Shown: positions 26,274 through 35,375 of the stretch, in pieces | Position numbering within the stretch: position 1 is the first letter of the stretch | How the letters are laid out: each line of letters opens with the position of its first letter | DNA from: Nostoc sp. PCC 7524 | Lineage (GTDB): Bacteria > Cyanobacteriota > Cyanobacteriia > Cyanobacteriales > Nostocaceae | Direction of reading: 5' to 3' | DNA length: 64,000 bases | Assembly: GCF_000316645.1 (NCBI RefSeq) | Contig: NC_019684.1 | Coordinates: 6,335,501-6,399,500, forward strand | Position numbers and translations under genes: made by a program | Notes under the pieces: model-generated | Seen by the model: only the letters and a program-made list of their open reading frames with translations | What the model was told of the DNA's origin: nothing | Databases searched by the model: none

Positions 26274-27803
26274 ATGGGACTACCCTGGTACCGAGTACAC
26301 ACAGTCGTTCTGAATGACCCAGGGCGGCTGATTTCTGTACACTTGATGCACACAGCCCTGGTGGCAGGCTGGGCTGGTTCGATGGCACTATACGAACTAG
26401 CTATTTATGATCCCAGCGACCCAGTTCTTAACCCCATGTGGCGGCAAGGGATGTTCGTGCTACCCTTCATGTCACGGTTAGGCGTTACCCAGTCTTGGGG
26501 CGGTTGGAGCGTTACTGGCGCACCAGCAGTTGACCCTGGTTTCTGGTCATTTGAAGGCGTTGCCGCAGCTCACATCGTTCTTTCTGGTTTATTGTTCTTA
26601 GCTGCCGTTTGGCACTGGGTTTACTGGGACTTGGAACTCTTCAGAGACCCTCGCACTGGCGAACCTGCTCTAGACTTGCCAAAAATGTTTGGCATTCACC
26701 TGTTTTTATCTGGTTTACTCTGTTTCGGCTTTGGTGCTTTCCACTTAACCGGTCTGTTTGGCCCTGGTATGTGGATTTCTGATCCCTTTGGTGTTACTGG
26801 TAGCGTCCAGCCAGTCGCCCCAGAATGGGGGCCAGCTGGGTTTAACCCATTTAACCCAGGTGGTGTAGTGGCTCACCACATCGCCGCCGGTGTTGTTGGT
26901 ATTATTGCTGGTTTATTCCACCTCACAGTTAGACCCCCCGAACGGCTCTACAAAGCCCTGCGGATGGGTAACATTGAAACCGTACTATCTAGCAGTATTG
27001 CGGCGGTATTCTTTGCTGCCTTCGTTGTTGCTGGCACAATGTGGTACGGTAACGCTACCACCCCCATCGAACTGTTTGGCCCTACCCGTTACCAATGGGA
27101 TCAAGGCTACTTCCACCAAGAAATTGAGCGTCGCGTACAATCTAGTCTTGCTCAAGGTGCAAGCCTTTCCGAAGCTTGGTCACAAATCCCTGAAAAACTG
27201 GCTTTCTACGATTATGTCGGCAATAGCCCCGCTAAAGGTGGTTTATTCCGTACAGGGCCAATGGTGAAGGGTGATGGTATTGCCCAATCTTGGCAAGGTC
27301 ACGCCGTATTCACAGATGCTGAAGGTAGAGAACTAACTGTACGTCGTCTACCCAACTTCTTTGAAACCTTCCCAGTTATCTTGACTGATGCTGATGGTGT
27401 TGTCCGTGCTGACATCCCCTTCCGTCGGGCAGAATCCAAGTATAGCTTTGAGCAAACTGGTGTAACTGTTAGCTTCTACGGTGGCGATTTGGATGGTAAG
27501 ACCTTTACAGATCCAGCCGATGTGAAGAAATATGCTCGTAAAGCTCAAGGTGGCGAAATATTTGAATTCGACCGCGAAACCTTAAACTCTGACGGTGTAT
27601 TCCGCACCTCCCCCAGAGGTTGGTTCACCTTCGGACACGCTGTATTTGCTTTATTATTCTTCTTTGGTCATATCTGGCATGGCGCTCGGACAATCTACCG
27701 AGACGTATTTGCTGGTGTAGAAGCCGACCTAGAAGAACAAGTAGAGTGGGGTCTATTCCAGAAAGTGGGTGACAAGACAACCCGCCGGAAAGAAGCCCTC
27801 TAA
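26274..27803 (+). CDS. psbB: Photosystem II CP47 chlorophyll apoprotein
   Basis: This encodes CP47, the inner light-harvesting chlorophyll protein of photosystem II. It is 509 residues, the expected length, beginning [20 protein letters not shown]. Six membrane helices carry His ligands for chlorophyll, for example [36 protein letters not shown] and [20 protein letters not shown]. The large lumenal loop lies between helices five and six, and the last helix is [20 protein letters not shown]. The ATG has a strong GGAGGAG upstream. psbT follows 111 bp later. Very secure. Confidence 0.99.
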   Translation: MGLPWYRVHTVVLNDPGRLISVHLMHTALVAGWAGSMALYELAIYDPSDPVLNPMWRQGMFVLPFMSRLGVTQSWGGWSVTGAPAVDPGFWSFEGVAAAHIVLSGLLFLAAVWHWVYWDLELFRDPRTGEPALDLPKMFGIHLFLSGLLCFGFGAFHLTGLFGPGMWISDPFGVTGSVQPVAPEWGPAGFNPFNPGGVVAHHIAAGVVGIIAGLFHLTVRPPERLYKALRMGNIETVLSSSIAAVFFAAFVVAGTMWYGNATTPIELFGPTRYQWDQGYFHQEIERRVQSSLAQGASLSEAWSQIPEKLAFYDYVGNSPAKGGLFRTGPMVKGDGIAQSWQGHAVFTDAEGRELTVRRLPNFFETFPVILTDADGVVRADIPFRRAESKYSFEQTGVTVSFYGGDLDGKTFTDPADVKKYARKAQGGEIFEFDRETLNSDGVFRTSPRGWFTFGHAVFALLFFFGHIWHGARTIYRDVFAGVEADLEEQVEWGLFQKVGDKTTRRKEAL

Positions 27804-27914
27804 TTTTAGGGACTGGGGACTAGGGACTGGGGACTGGGAATTTTCCTCACCCCAATACCTCATCCCCAATTCCCAATACCTGAATTACTAACTGGATAAT
27901 CAGGAGCTTTTGAT
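27804..27914. repeat. GGGGACT repeats between psbB and psbT
   Basis: GGGGACTGGGGACTAGGG-type heptamers at about 27809-27840 are followed by CCCAATACC repeats to about 27880. The CAGGAG at 27901-27906 is the ribosome binding site of psbT. Confidence 0.6.
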
Positions 27915-28022
27915 ATGGAAAGCGTTGCATACATTTTAATTTTGACCCTGGCAATTGGTGTTCTCTTCTTTGCGATCGCATTCCGCGAACCCCCTCGCAT
28001 TCAGAAAAAAGAAGAAAAGTAG
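27915..28022 (+). CDS. psbT: Photosystem II protein PsbT
   Basis: This is a 35-residue single-helix subunit at the photosystem II dimer interface that helps repair the acceptor side. The sequence begins [20 protein letters not shown] and ends in the basic tail [10 protein letters not shown], a good match for PsbT. The gene follows psbB on the same strand by 111 bp, the conserved psbB-psbT order. The ATG has CAGGAG nine bases upstream. Confidence 0.95.
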   Translation: MESVAYILILTLAIGVLFFAIAFREPPRIQKKEEK

Positions 28023-28059
28023 GTAGTTTATACCAAACATTTACACTCAGATAAAACTT

Positions 28060-28099
28060 ATATCCGTTGTTTCTACTCTCAGGAACAACGGATATTTTC
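28060..28099 (+). terminator. Terminator after psbB-psbT
   Basis: ATATCCGTTGTT (28060-28072 region) and AACAACGGATAT (28084-28095) form a perfect 12-bp stem, followed by TTTCC. It lies about 40 bp after the psbT stop. Confidence 0.8.
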
Positions 28100-28410
28100 C
28101 GGGTTTGGTTTTTGGCTAATGTAGCTAAAAAATAGTATTGTTGTAAATGTTGGAAAAATTATCTAGTTAATCACTAACTAAAAGTTTTTCATGAGCAAGC
28201 GGGATATCATCCCTAAAAGCACAACTTTGTTAATAAATATTTCACAGATAGTTATGATATAATTCTCTATCTGGAAGTTGATATGTGTTAACACTAGCTT
28301 TTCTGCGCTAGGATTAAAAAATGTCGGTGTACACTACCATTTAGGCAGTTGCATACATATCGCTATTATGGCATAACCTTTACGGAGACTCGAACCAGGA
28401 ACAAATCAGC
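28100..28410 (+). promoter_or_regulatory. rps1 upstream region
   Basis: This 311-bp stretch is AT-rich and holds no gene. TATGATATAAT near 28253-28263 could be a -10 element for the S1 gene. No well-spaced -35 is seen, so this is tentative. The rest is probably untranslated leader, where S1 autoregulation could act. Confidence 0.35.
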
Positions 28411-29445
28411 ATGGTCAATCAGAACTTAACCGCTACAGAAATAGGATTTACTCACGAAGATTTTGCCGCCCTACTTGATAAGTACGATTACCATTTCAGC
28501 CCCGGAGATATCGTACCAGGTACAGTTTTTAGTATAGAACCGCGTGGCGCTCTGATTGACATTGGTGCTAAAACAGCAGCATACATACCTATACAAGAAA
28601 TGTCTATAAACCGGGTTGATGCCCCGGAAGAAGTTTTACAATCCAACGAAACCAGAGAATTTTTCATCCTGACTGATGAAAATGAAGATGGACAGCTAAC
28701 TCTTTCCATCCGTCGTATTGAATATATGCGTGCTTGGGAGCGTGTAAGGCAGCTACAAGCGGAAGATGCTACCGTTCGCTCTGGTGTATTTGCTACCAAC
28801 CGAGGTGGAGCATTAGTAAGAATTGAAGGATTGCGTGGCTTTATCCCCGGTTCTCATATCAGCACTCGTAAGCCTAAAGAAGAATTAGTTGGCGAAGAAC
28901 TACCTTTAAAATTCCTAGAAGTAGATGAAGAACGTAACCGCCTAGTTCTATCCCACCGTCGGGCGTTAGTTGAGCGGAAGATGAACCGCTTAGAAGTAGG
29001 CGAAGTAGTAATTGGTACAGTTCGCGGCATCAAACCCTACGGTGCGTTTATTGATATTGGTGGTGTCAGTGGTTTGCTGCACATATCAGAAATTTCTCAC
29101 GAGCATATTGATACACCCCACAGCGTATTCAATGTCAATGACGAAGTGAAAGTCATGATAATTGACTTGGATGCAGAAAGAGGTAGAATTTCTCTGTCTA
29201 CCAAACAGTTAGAACCAGAACCCGGTGACATGATTAAAAACCGTGATTTGGTTTACGACAAAGCAGAAGAAATGGCTGCTAAGTATCGAGAACAAATGCT
29301 GGCTAAACAGCAAGGTATTACTTTACCAACAGAAGAAGCTCCAGTTGCAGTGGAGGAAGAAATTCCAGCAGCAACTGAAGCCGTAGCTGAGACTGAAGTT
29401 GAAGCAGTAACTGAAGAAGAAATCCCAGCAGCTATTGAAGAGTAA
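28411..29445 (+). CDS. rpsA: 30S ribosomal protein S1
   Basis: This is an RNA-binding ribosomal protein, 344 residues, shorter than the six-domain E. coli S1. Three S1 (OB-fold) domains are visible. The first starts PGDIVPGTVFSIEPRGALID near 32, the second RSGVFATNRGGALVRIEGLR near 118, and the third VGEVVIGTVRGIKPYGAFID near 193. The third has the strongest consensus (ISEISHEHIDTP). The acidic tail is rich in Glu, Ala and Val repeats such as EEIPAATEAV. Three-domain S1 is normal in cyanobacteria. Its own terminator follows. Confidence 0.95.
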   Translation: MVNQNLTATEIGFTHEDFAALLDKYDYHFSPGDIVPGTVFSIEPRGALIDIGAKTAAYIPIQEMSINRVDAPEEVLQSNETREFFILTDENEDGQLTLSIRRIEYMRAWERVRQLQAEDATVRSGVFATNRGGALVRIEGLRGFIPGSHISTRKPKEELVGEELPLKFLEVDEERNRLVLSHRRALVERKMNRLEVGEVVIGTVRGIKPYGAFIDIGGVSGLLHISEISHEHIDTPHSVFNVNDEVKVMIIDLDAERGRISLSTKQLEPEPGDMIKNRDLVYDKAEEMAAKYREQMLAKQQGITLPTEEAPVAVEEEIPAATEAVAETEVEAVTEEEIPAAIEE

Positions 29446-29492
29446 GACAGTTGCAGTTGGACTTATCTGTAATTAAAAGCATTAAAACATTT

Positions 29493-29518
29493 AAAGAGGG
29501 GTCTTCCCTCTTTTTTTA
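29493..29518 (+). terminator. Terminator after S1 gene
   Basis: AAAGAGGG (29493-29500) and CCCTCTTT (29506-29513) form the stem and GTCTT the loop. A T-run follows at 29511-29517. Confidence 0.9.
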
Positions 29519-29524
29519 TTTTTT

Positions 29525-30277
29525 ATGGAGGTAAATGTTTTGGTAACTATTCAATGTAAGAATGTTGCTTTTAACAATATTCAGGCTATTTTCTTTGATA
29601 AGAATGGTACGTTAGAAGACTCAGAAATTTATTTGCGATCGCTAGGACAAAAAGCAGCTCGGTTAATAGATGCTCAAATTCCTGGTATTGGCGAACCATT
29701 GTTAATGGCATTTGGGATTAATGGCGATATCCTAGATCATGCTGGCTTAATCGCAGTAGCCAGCCGTCGAGAAACAGAAGTAGCCGCCGCCGCCTATATT
29801 GCTGAAACTGGTAGAGGATGGTTTGAATCTTTAAAAATCGCACGTCAAGCTTTAGATGAGGCAGAAAAATACGTTAACACAACTCCCGCGCCTTTATTTC
29901 CAGGAGTCTTAGCAGTTTTACAATCTCTTTCTGTAGCAGGAATTAAAGTTGGTATACTTTCCGCCGCCACAACAGCAGAAGTTCAAGACTTTGTAACACG
30001 ATATCAACTAAGTGATTACATCCAAGCACAAATCGGTGTAGATGATGGACTAAGTAAACCAGATCCAGCCTTGTTTATACACGCTTGTGAGGTTTTGGGT
30101 GTAGAACCAAACTCTACATTAATGGTGGGTGATTCTGTAGGTGATATGCAAATGGCGCGAAATGCCAAAGCCGCAGGTTGTATTGGTATTACTTGGGTAG
30201 GTAAATCAGATAATGTCCAAGGTGCAGACGTGGTGATTAATCAGCTAGATGAAATACAAATTTTAGGAAATTGCTGA
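29525..30277 (+). CDS. HAD-superfamily hydrolase with altered motif I
   Basis: This is a haloacid-dehalogenase fold protein of 250 residues, resembling the phosphoglycolate phosphatase/beta-phosphoglucomutase subgroup, with a helical cap. Motif I reads FFDKNGT: the nucleophile Asp25 is present, but the second Asp of DxDGT is Asn27. Motif II (KVGILSAATT), motif III Lys in LSKPDPALF and motif IV GDSVGDMQMA look intact. The Asn could weaken or change phosphatase chemistry. Two starts are possible. The ATG at 29525 overlaps a GGAGG at 29527-29531, which is itself well placed for the TTG at 29540. The latter would give MVTIQCKNVAF and may be the true start. Confidence 0.8.
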   Translation: MEVNVLVTIQCKNVAFNNIQAIFFDKNGTLEDSEIYLRSLGQKAARLIDAQIPGIGEPLLMAFGINGDILDHAGLIAVASRRETEVAAAAYIAETGRGWFESLKIARQALDEAEKYVNTTPAPLFPGVLAVLQSLSVAGIKVGILSAATTAEVQDFVTRYQLSDYIQAQIGVDDGLSKPDPALFIHACEVLGVEPNSTLMVGDSVGDMQMARNAKAAGCIGITWVGKSDNVQGADVVINQLDEIQILGNC

Positions 30278-30383
30278 AGCCACTCCCAATGAAATAAGTC
30301 TCACCCCCAAGCTATGACACGGGTTTTTCCCCACTCCCCAATTAAGCTAAACTTGCCTTAAGACTCTTCATGGAGAACACCTG

Positions 30384-30965
30384 ATGCTATCAGTTAAACA
30401 TCGCTTTCAAAGCTTTGAAGAATACTTATCCTATGATGATGGCACCGATAAACTCTATGAATTGTTTAATGGAGAATTAATCGAAATGCCCCCAGAATCA
30501 GGAATTAATGTTCAGATTGCAAATCGTCTTTTTCTCATTTTTGCATTGCTCATTGGGATTGATCGAGTACGGGGGCATGGTTTAGAACTGGAAGTCAGAG
30601 GAGAACCGAGAAACCGTTACCCTGATCTGACAATTATTCGAGAAGAGCATATTCAACAGTTAGCGCAGCGTAATACTATTCGCTTATCGATGCTACCTCC
30701 TCTACTGGTGATTGAAGTAGTGAGTCCTGGGGAATTACAACGGCATAGAGATTTTATTGCCAAGCGTTTACAGTATCAAGATTGCGGCATTCCTGAATAT
30801 TGGATTGTTGATCCAGAAGCGAAAACCGTCTTAGTTTTAGAATTAACTGCCAACACTTACACGGAAATTGGTAAATTTGCAGGTGATGATTTAGTTGTCT
30901 CTCCACAATTCACTCAGCTAAACCTGCAAGTTTCGCAAATTTTCGATGCAGTAGAAAAACATTAA
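30384..30965 (+). CDS. Uma2-family (DUF820) nuclease-like protein
   Basis: This is a 193-residue protein of the Uma2/DUF820 family, a PD-(D/E)XK nuclease fold very abundant in cyanobacteria and of unclear role. Characteristic parts are FEEYLSYDDGTDKLYELFNG near the N-terminus and RYPDLTIIREEH with the catalytic Asp. LLVIEVVSPGELQRHRDFIAKR carries the ExV core, and GIPEYWIVDPEAKTVLVLEL follows. All expected catalytic residues seem present. A remnant of another copy follows within 100 bp. Confidence 0.88.
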   Translation: MLSVKHRFQSFEEYLSYDDGTDKLYELFNGELIEMPPESGINVQIANRLFLIFALLIGIDRVRGHGLELEVRGEPRNRYPDLTIIREEHIQQLAQRNTIRLSMLPPLLVIEVVSPGELQRHRDFIAKRLQYQDCGIPEYWIVDPEAKTVLVLELTANTYTEIGKFAGDDLVVSPQFTQLNLQVSQIFDAVEKH

Positions 30966-31045
30966 ATTTAATATACACATTATTGCTTATATGTCAAGTT
31001 AAAAGTAAATAGCAAGACTTTCCCCATTGGCAAAAACTCATGTAA

Positions 31046-31183
31046 AACACAGAAACAACATTAACTCCAAAAGGTTATCAAAGTGAAGTGATTTTGGCAG
31101 AAGATGGGGCTATTACACCTTTGGAGTTTCCTGATTTGCGGATTGTGGTTTTAGAGATGTTACCACCAGTAATTGGGGATTAA
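31046..31183 (+). pseudogene. Remnant of a Uma2-type gene (C-terminal fragment)
   Basis: A frame from 31046 to the TAA at 31181 encodes about 45 residues (TTLTPKGYQSEVILAEDG, then LEFPDLRIVVLEMLPPV) with no start codon at its beginning. The order of strand, acidic turn, and FPDL followed by a hydrophobic strand resembles the end of Uma2 proteins. Its position directly after an intact Uma2 gene suggests a decayed second copy. Confidence 0.5.
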
Positions 31184-31421
31184 TAGCAAGCGATCGCCTG
31201 ATATCAATTCACGACAATGCTAATATGTATAATTCTCCAGAGGATTTTGTATCGTCGTTTTATATTTTTAACTAAAAGCCCTCAACCAATTTTGGTTGAG
31301 GGTACAATTTTTCTTGTAAATATCTTGCTACCTTCCATAAACAGAAGGGGTGAGGAATAAATTTTTTGACCTCTTAATTTAAGCTACAAGATGTCTTAAC
31401 CTTTAGCCCTAGGAGTTGATT
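31184..31421. terminator. Bidirectional terminator between convergent genes
   Basis: CCCTCAACCA (31279-31288) and TGGTTGAGGG (31293-31302) form a perfect 10-bp stem with loop ATTT. Runs of T after it and A before it would let it end transcripts from both sides: Uma2 from the left and the PhoX-like gene from the right. No gene lies elsewhere in the interval. Confidence 0.8.
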
Positions 31422-32750
31422 CTAGGCTCTCTTGGCATTCCAAGGACCCCAAATTGCCAAAGTAACACCACTATAGATATTGACAAACATGGTTTGACCA
31501 TCAGGAGAGAAGCAAGCTCCTGCAAACTCACTTCTACCATTACCAAAGGCATTACGGGCAAACTCATAAAGTTCTCCTTGAGGAGTTACGCCTATCAAGC
31601 GTTGCCTTTCGGTGCTACTACCACTAATTCCTTTATCTTCGCAAAGAATGAGATCACCAAAAGGTGCCACAACTATGTTGTCGGGCGCACGGAGAGCATC
31701 TGCACTTGGAGACTGTACAAACAACTCAAGTGTCTCAGTAGCAGGAGTGTAACGGAAGACTTGACCAAGCCCGCCAGGACCACCACTCGTACAACAGAAG
31801 TAAAAGTCACCTCTGCCATCGTACCAAATACCTTCCCCACGGGCAAATGTGGCTGCACCTGCATTACGTCCCTCTTCCCGGACAGTATCTGTAGCTGGAT
31901 CGGGATTCTCAATGTCTACCCAATCTACACTCCATTTTTGTCCTACTGTTAAATCACTACCACCAGTATTCACACTAATGGTACCTATTCTCAGAGCTTG
32001 GAGGCTACCACCTTCTGCTAACTTGCCAGGTACATTGGGAATAAAGCGGTAGAAGCAGCCATTTCCACGATCTTCAGTTTGGTAAACAATGCCAGTTACA
32101 GGGTCTACAGCTACAGCTTCGTGGTTAAACCGTCCCATATCCTTGAGAGGTACTGGATCTACAGGTCCGTTAGCATTAGCTGGAACCTCAAAATTATAAC
32201 CGTGGAATTGTGTAGAACCATCAGAACCATCCGGTACGCTTGTATTCTCTTCACAAGTAATCCATGAACCCCAAGGAGTTGGACCACCTGCACAGTTACG
32301 GATGGTACCACCGAGAGAGGCGAACTGTTTGATTAGCTCACGATTGCGTCCCACAACCATAGTTGTAGTACCACCTCTGCTAACGGGATCGTAACGATTC
32401 GGAACTATAATTTGTGTACTAGAAGTGTTGGTCAGTTCGTGGTTACAAACCAGGATAGTTGTACCTCTAGGTCCTGGGAAGGCCGCCATACCATCGTAAT
32501 TACCAGGCGCTGGATTGCCATCAGCCATGATATTACCCACGAGAGATATCACTCGATACTGAAATCCCTCTGGTAAGTCTAAAAACTTAGTAGGATTAGG
32601 ATCTGGTATTAGTGGCCCGTATCCTGTAGTAGTACGTGTTACTTGACCAAAAGCTGCTCTAGCAAGAAGACCTTCTAAGGGAGAAGCTGCTAAAGTACCG
32701 GCGGCAGTTGCACCTGCTAATGTAAAGAATTTACGTCTTGAGAATGCCAT
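31422..32750 (-). CDS. Tat-exported PhoX-like protein (DUF839)
   Basis: This is a secreted beta-propeller protein related to the PhoX alkaline phosphatase group (DUF839). From the ATG at 32750 the protein starts MAFSRRKFFTLAGATAAGTL, a clear twin-arginine signal (RRKFF) with a cleavage region near LLARAAFGQ. A longer frame to 32834 adds 28 residues that lack signal character and is rejected. The mature part has repeated YxxVTL and GTTILVCNHELTN segments, EAVAVDPVTGIVYQTEDRGN and DNIVVAPFGDLILCEDKG, with many acidic residues suited to Ca2+ binding. It is export-folded, in the periplasm or outside. Whether it is an active phosphatase is unproven. Confidence 0.85.
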   Translation of the reverse strand: MAFSRRKFFTLAGATAAGTLAASPLEGLLARAAFGQVTRTTTGYGPLIPDPNPTKFLDLPEGFQYRVISLVGNIMADGNPAPGNYDGMAAFPGPRGTTILVCNHELTNTSSTQIIVPNRYDPVSRGGTTTMVVGRNRELIKQFASLGGTIRNCAGGPTPWGSWITCEENTSVPDGSDGSTQFHGYNFEVPANANGPVDPVPLKDMGRFNHEAVAVDPVTGIVYQTEDRGNGCFYRFIPNVPGKLAEGGSLQALRIGTISVNTGGSDLTVGQKWSVDWVDIENPDPATDTVREEGRNAGAATFARGEGIWYDGRGDFYFCCTSGGPGGLGQVFRYTPATETLELFVQSPSADALRAPDNIVVAPFGDLILCEDKGISGSSTERQRLIGVTPQGELYEFARNAFGNGRSEFAGACFSPDGQTMFVNIYSGVTLAIWGPWNAKRA

Positions 32751-33262
32751 AAAGATATTTTTGGTTACACATAAATGCCAGTTAAAAAATAATTTCTTCT
32801 CATTAAGAGAAGGTAATGATTGATTTAATGACAAGTTAGCAAATAGAAATTTTGGTGCTAATACCTAAAATGATTATTTAAAAAAGACTAATTATCTTAA
32901 TTCAATAAAATCCTCTTTATCACTTTATGAGTGATATTAAAAATAGGTAAAGAAAAGTTTAAATAAACATAAAACTTGCTATAAAGTTATTAGGAATTTT
33001 ATGTATGTTTTTTAGAAAAATTTAAAATCAACTATGTGAGTCGATTAAATCTAATGGTAGAATTCCCGCAAAGGTAATTTAGAGATTGATTAGTTCAAAC
33101 AAGACCAATTGCTATTACAAAATTACAGAAATCAGTATCTGTTTACCATGAAAATAGCCTGTAAATATAGGCTTTGCTGATTTCTGTGTGTCTAGTTAGG
33201 TAGATTAATTCAATTTCTCTAGTTAGCCTTTTGCATGAACAATCAGCTTTTTGTTGTCAATC
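32751..33262. promoter_or_regulatory. Divergent regulatory region with nested inverted repeats
   Basis: No gene is seen in this 512-bp gap between the PhoX-like gene and the PEP-CTERM gene. ACAGAAATCAG (33125-33135) and CTGATTTCTGT (33177-33187) are perfect complements. Between them AGCCT (33156-33160) pairs with AGGCT (33169-33173). The nested structure lies about 75 bp before the PEP-CTERM start and could be a leader RNA or an operator pair. The rest is AT-rich. Confidence 0.45.
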
Positions 33263-33934
33263 ATGCACAAAAAGTTGATCATGAAAACACCATCAGAATT
33301 TACTGCTATTATCAAGAAAATGAAAAACATTTGTAACCAATTCACAGCTAAAGTAGCCGTTTTTGCTGTTACTTCAATGGCTACTTTAATCAATGTTTCT
33401 AGTGCTAATGCAGCTTCCTTTGAGCTTAACTGGACAGGAAATAACGGTTATTCTGCTCAAGGGAAATTCAGTTTTGACGATAGTTTGCTAGGAAGTGTCG
33501 TAACAAAAGATAATCTAGATAAATTCTCAATTTCCTTCTTCAACCCAACAGGAAACTTGTTAAGAACTTTCGATTATAGTTTTCCTAATCCAAGTTCTAG
33601 CTTCAATTTCAACTTCAATCCAGCTACAAATACTGTTCTGCAAACAGGTAATTTTGATACACCGACTGGATTTGACCTAGGGGATGACTTCAATACAAGT
33701 TTAACAGGTCCCTTTTTCTATACTTTCGCAGATCCTACCCAAGGCTTGGATGTAACCACAATTTACTTGAATGATGGACTTTCTACAGAAGTGTGCATCG
33801 CAAATGGAAATTGTGGCTATGATTTTGGTGGCCGGTTGACAGCAACTAAAGTTCCTGAGCCTGGAGTGATTTTAGGTTTCTTGGGTGTTGCTGCTTTGGG
33901 CGGATTCTTAAAGAAAAAGCCAGCATCTGCCTAG
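33263..33934 (+). CDS. PEP-CTERM sorted secreted protein
   Basis: This is a secreted protein ending in a PEP-CTERM signal: VPEPGVILGFLGVAALGGFL followed by a basic tail KKKPASA. This signal is recognised by an exosortase in the membrane and usually marks envelope or matrix proteins. The signal peptide ends near VSSANAASFELNW. The start is uncertain: ATG at 33263, 33281 or 33320. The last of these gives a compact signal (MKNICNQFTAKVAVFAV) of about 31 residues. The mature domain is beta-rich and full of Phe, Asn and Ser (SFELNWTGNNGYSAQGKFSF). Its fold is unknown to me. A strong terminator follows. Confidence 0.82.
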   Translation: MHKKLIMKTPSEFTAIIKKMKNICNQFTAKVAVFAVTSMATLINVSSANAASFELNWTGNNGYSAQGKFSFDDSLLGSVVTKDNLDKFSISFFNPTGNLLRTFDYSFPNPSSSFNFNFNPATNTVLQTGNFDTPTGFDLGDDFNTSLTGPFFYTFADPTQGLDVTTIYLNDGLSTEVCIANGNCGYDFGGRLTATKVPEPGVILGFLGVAALGGFLKKKPASA

Positions 33935-33992
33935 ACAGTAAACCTGAATAGTCGAAGCTAGCCTGATTAGAACTTTATACAGACTATTCTAT

Positions 33993-34026
33993 AAACAAAG
34001 CCTGCAAAAGCAGGCTTTGTTTATCA
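33993..34026 (+). terminator. Terminator after PEP-CTERM gene
   Basis: AAACAAAGCCTGC (33993-34005) and GCAGGCTTTGTTT (34010-34022) form a perfect 13-bp stem with loop AAAA and a U-rich end. Confidence 0.92.
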
Positions 34027-34041
34027 TCCACAACTTCAATT

Positions 34042-34180
34042 GTGTCTAAGTAAGTCGGTGCAATAAAACCAAACTATGTGAAGAAAAGTAAATAAGGCTC
34101 AAACTCTTTCTCCCCCTGCTCCCTGCCCCCTGCCCCCTGCCTTATTCCAACAATAATTATTTACGCCGACCTACTTACAC
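34042..34180. mobile_element. MITE-like element with TAAGTAAGTCGGTG ends
   Basis: The left end GTGTCTAAGTAAGTCGGTG (about 34042-34060) matches, in inverted form, the right end CGCCGACCTACTTACAC (34164-34180). That end reads GTGTAAGTAGGTCGGCG on the other strand. The interior holds AAACTATGTGAAGAAAAGTA, AAGGCTCAAA and CCCCCTGC heptamers, shared in order with the decayed copy at 17531-17657. The element is about 140 bp and encodes nothing. Its right end overlaps the last codons of the hydrolase gene at 34171. Confidence 0.7.
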
Positions 34181-35220
34181 AGCCACTGTAAAACCCGATT
34201 CCAAGCCCACCACGGATCAGGATCTTGTGCTTGCTGCTGACCCTGTTTACTACTCATATAGCCCATGTGACCACCATAACGAGTCAGAATCAAATCAAGC
34301 AGAGGATTGTCAGCACAAGCGGCTTGTAAATCAGGTATGATTGCCGGATCAAAAAATGGGTCATCAGCAGCGTAGATAATTAATGTGGGTTTTGATATCT
34401 CTGGTAACAGTTGTAAAGCACTGCTGGCTTTATAGTATTCTTCTACCGAGGAAAAACCAAGTTGGGGAATAACCAGTTCCTGATCAAAACCCCAGATGCT
34501 GTTTGCTCGTTTAATGGCTTCAGGATCGAGGCTACCGGGGTGATGATCGTGGATTCGCCAAGCTAGGCTTTTCAAATTTTTGGTGATCGCTGCTTCAAAG
34601 TATCTACCAACAGGATAACTAACTAGATAACTGAGCGATCGCACCGAATCTAAGTTAGGACACAACACTGTACCCCCAGCAATATCGATGTATGTCAGAC
34701 CAAAATATTCCTGCTCCTTGGTCAAATCAGCCGCCTTTTTCAGTCCCCACAGTGCCAATTGTCCTCCTAGGGAATACCCTGTAAACCAGAATGGCTTAGG
34801 ACATCCCATTGCTGCGGCCGCTGCCGCAATCCGAACAAAATCTTCCCCCTCAAACAAACCATCAGATGTCAAAGTAGGAGATAATTCTGCTGTTTTACCA
34901 TGACCCCGCCAATCAAACAATACCACCGCAAATCCTTGGGCATATGCTTTAGCTCCCAATAATCGCATCAACCATTCATTCTCTAATTCGCCTGTAATCC
35001 CATAGGTACCGACAATCGTGCTTTGAGCATTTTTCGGGATAGCAATCCAAGTATGAATCGGTACGTCTTGCCCACCCAGCAACACGGTTTTTTGATAAGG
35101 TGGCTCTGGATGAGAAATTGTGTTTTGCCAATAACGTTTTCCCCATAACGCGGTGGAAACTGTAGCGATCGCACCATTTCGTAAAAACCAAGCTGGTTTG
35201 TAGGGAGCGTGACACATCAT
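34171..35220 (-). CDS. Alpha/beta hydrolase, YheT/COG0429 family
   Basis: This is a 349-residue alpha/beta hydrolase of the YheT/ABHD group. The nucleophile Ser150 is in GYSLGGQLALWG. A candidate acid is the Asp in YAADDPFFDP, and the catalytic His is in RYGGHMGYMSS. The oxyanion region TYGITGELENEWLMRLLG also fits. There is no signal peptide, though a short hydrophobic N-terminus is present. The final codons and the stop (CK then TAG) lie inside the right terminal repeat of the MITE-like element, so the natural C-terminus may have been replaced. The substrate is unknown; esterase activity is likely. Confidence 0.88.
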   Translation of the reverse strand: MMCHAPYKPAWFLRNGAIATVSTALWGKRYWQNTISHPEPPYQKTVLLGGQDVPIHTWIAIPKNAQSTIVGTYGITGELENEWLMRLLGAKAYAQGFAVVLFDWRGHGKTAELSPTLTSDGLFEGEDFVRIAAAAAAMGCPKPFWFTGYSLGGQLALWGLKKAADLTKEQEYFGLTYIDIAGGTVLCPNLDSVRSLSYLVSYPVGRYFEAAITKNLKSLAWRIHDHHPGSLDPEAIKRANSIWGFDQELVIPQLGFSSVEEYYKASSALQLLPEISKPTLIIYAADDPFFDPAIIPDLQAACADNPLLDLILTRYGGHMGYMSSKQGQQQAQDPDPWWAWNRVLQWLCK

Positions 35221-35375
35221 CTGGAAAATTTCGGTTAAGTTAGTCCTGATTTGGTAATTCTAATAGTTTTAAGGTTTATGTAAGATTTAAAATCTTTTTT
35301 ATAATCAAGACAGAAATCTTTGTATCTACCAAAGGTTCTTATTTATCCTTAATAAGTAGTAATAATTTTTTAAGA

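Noticed and set aside
32751..32834. 28-residue extension of the PhoX-like protein
   Set aside because: The Tat signal starts at the ATG at 32750; the extension would bury it.
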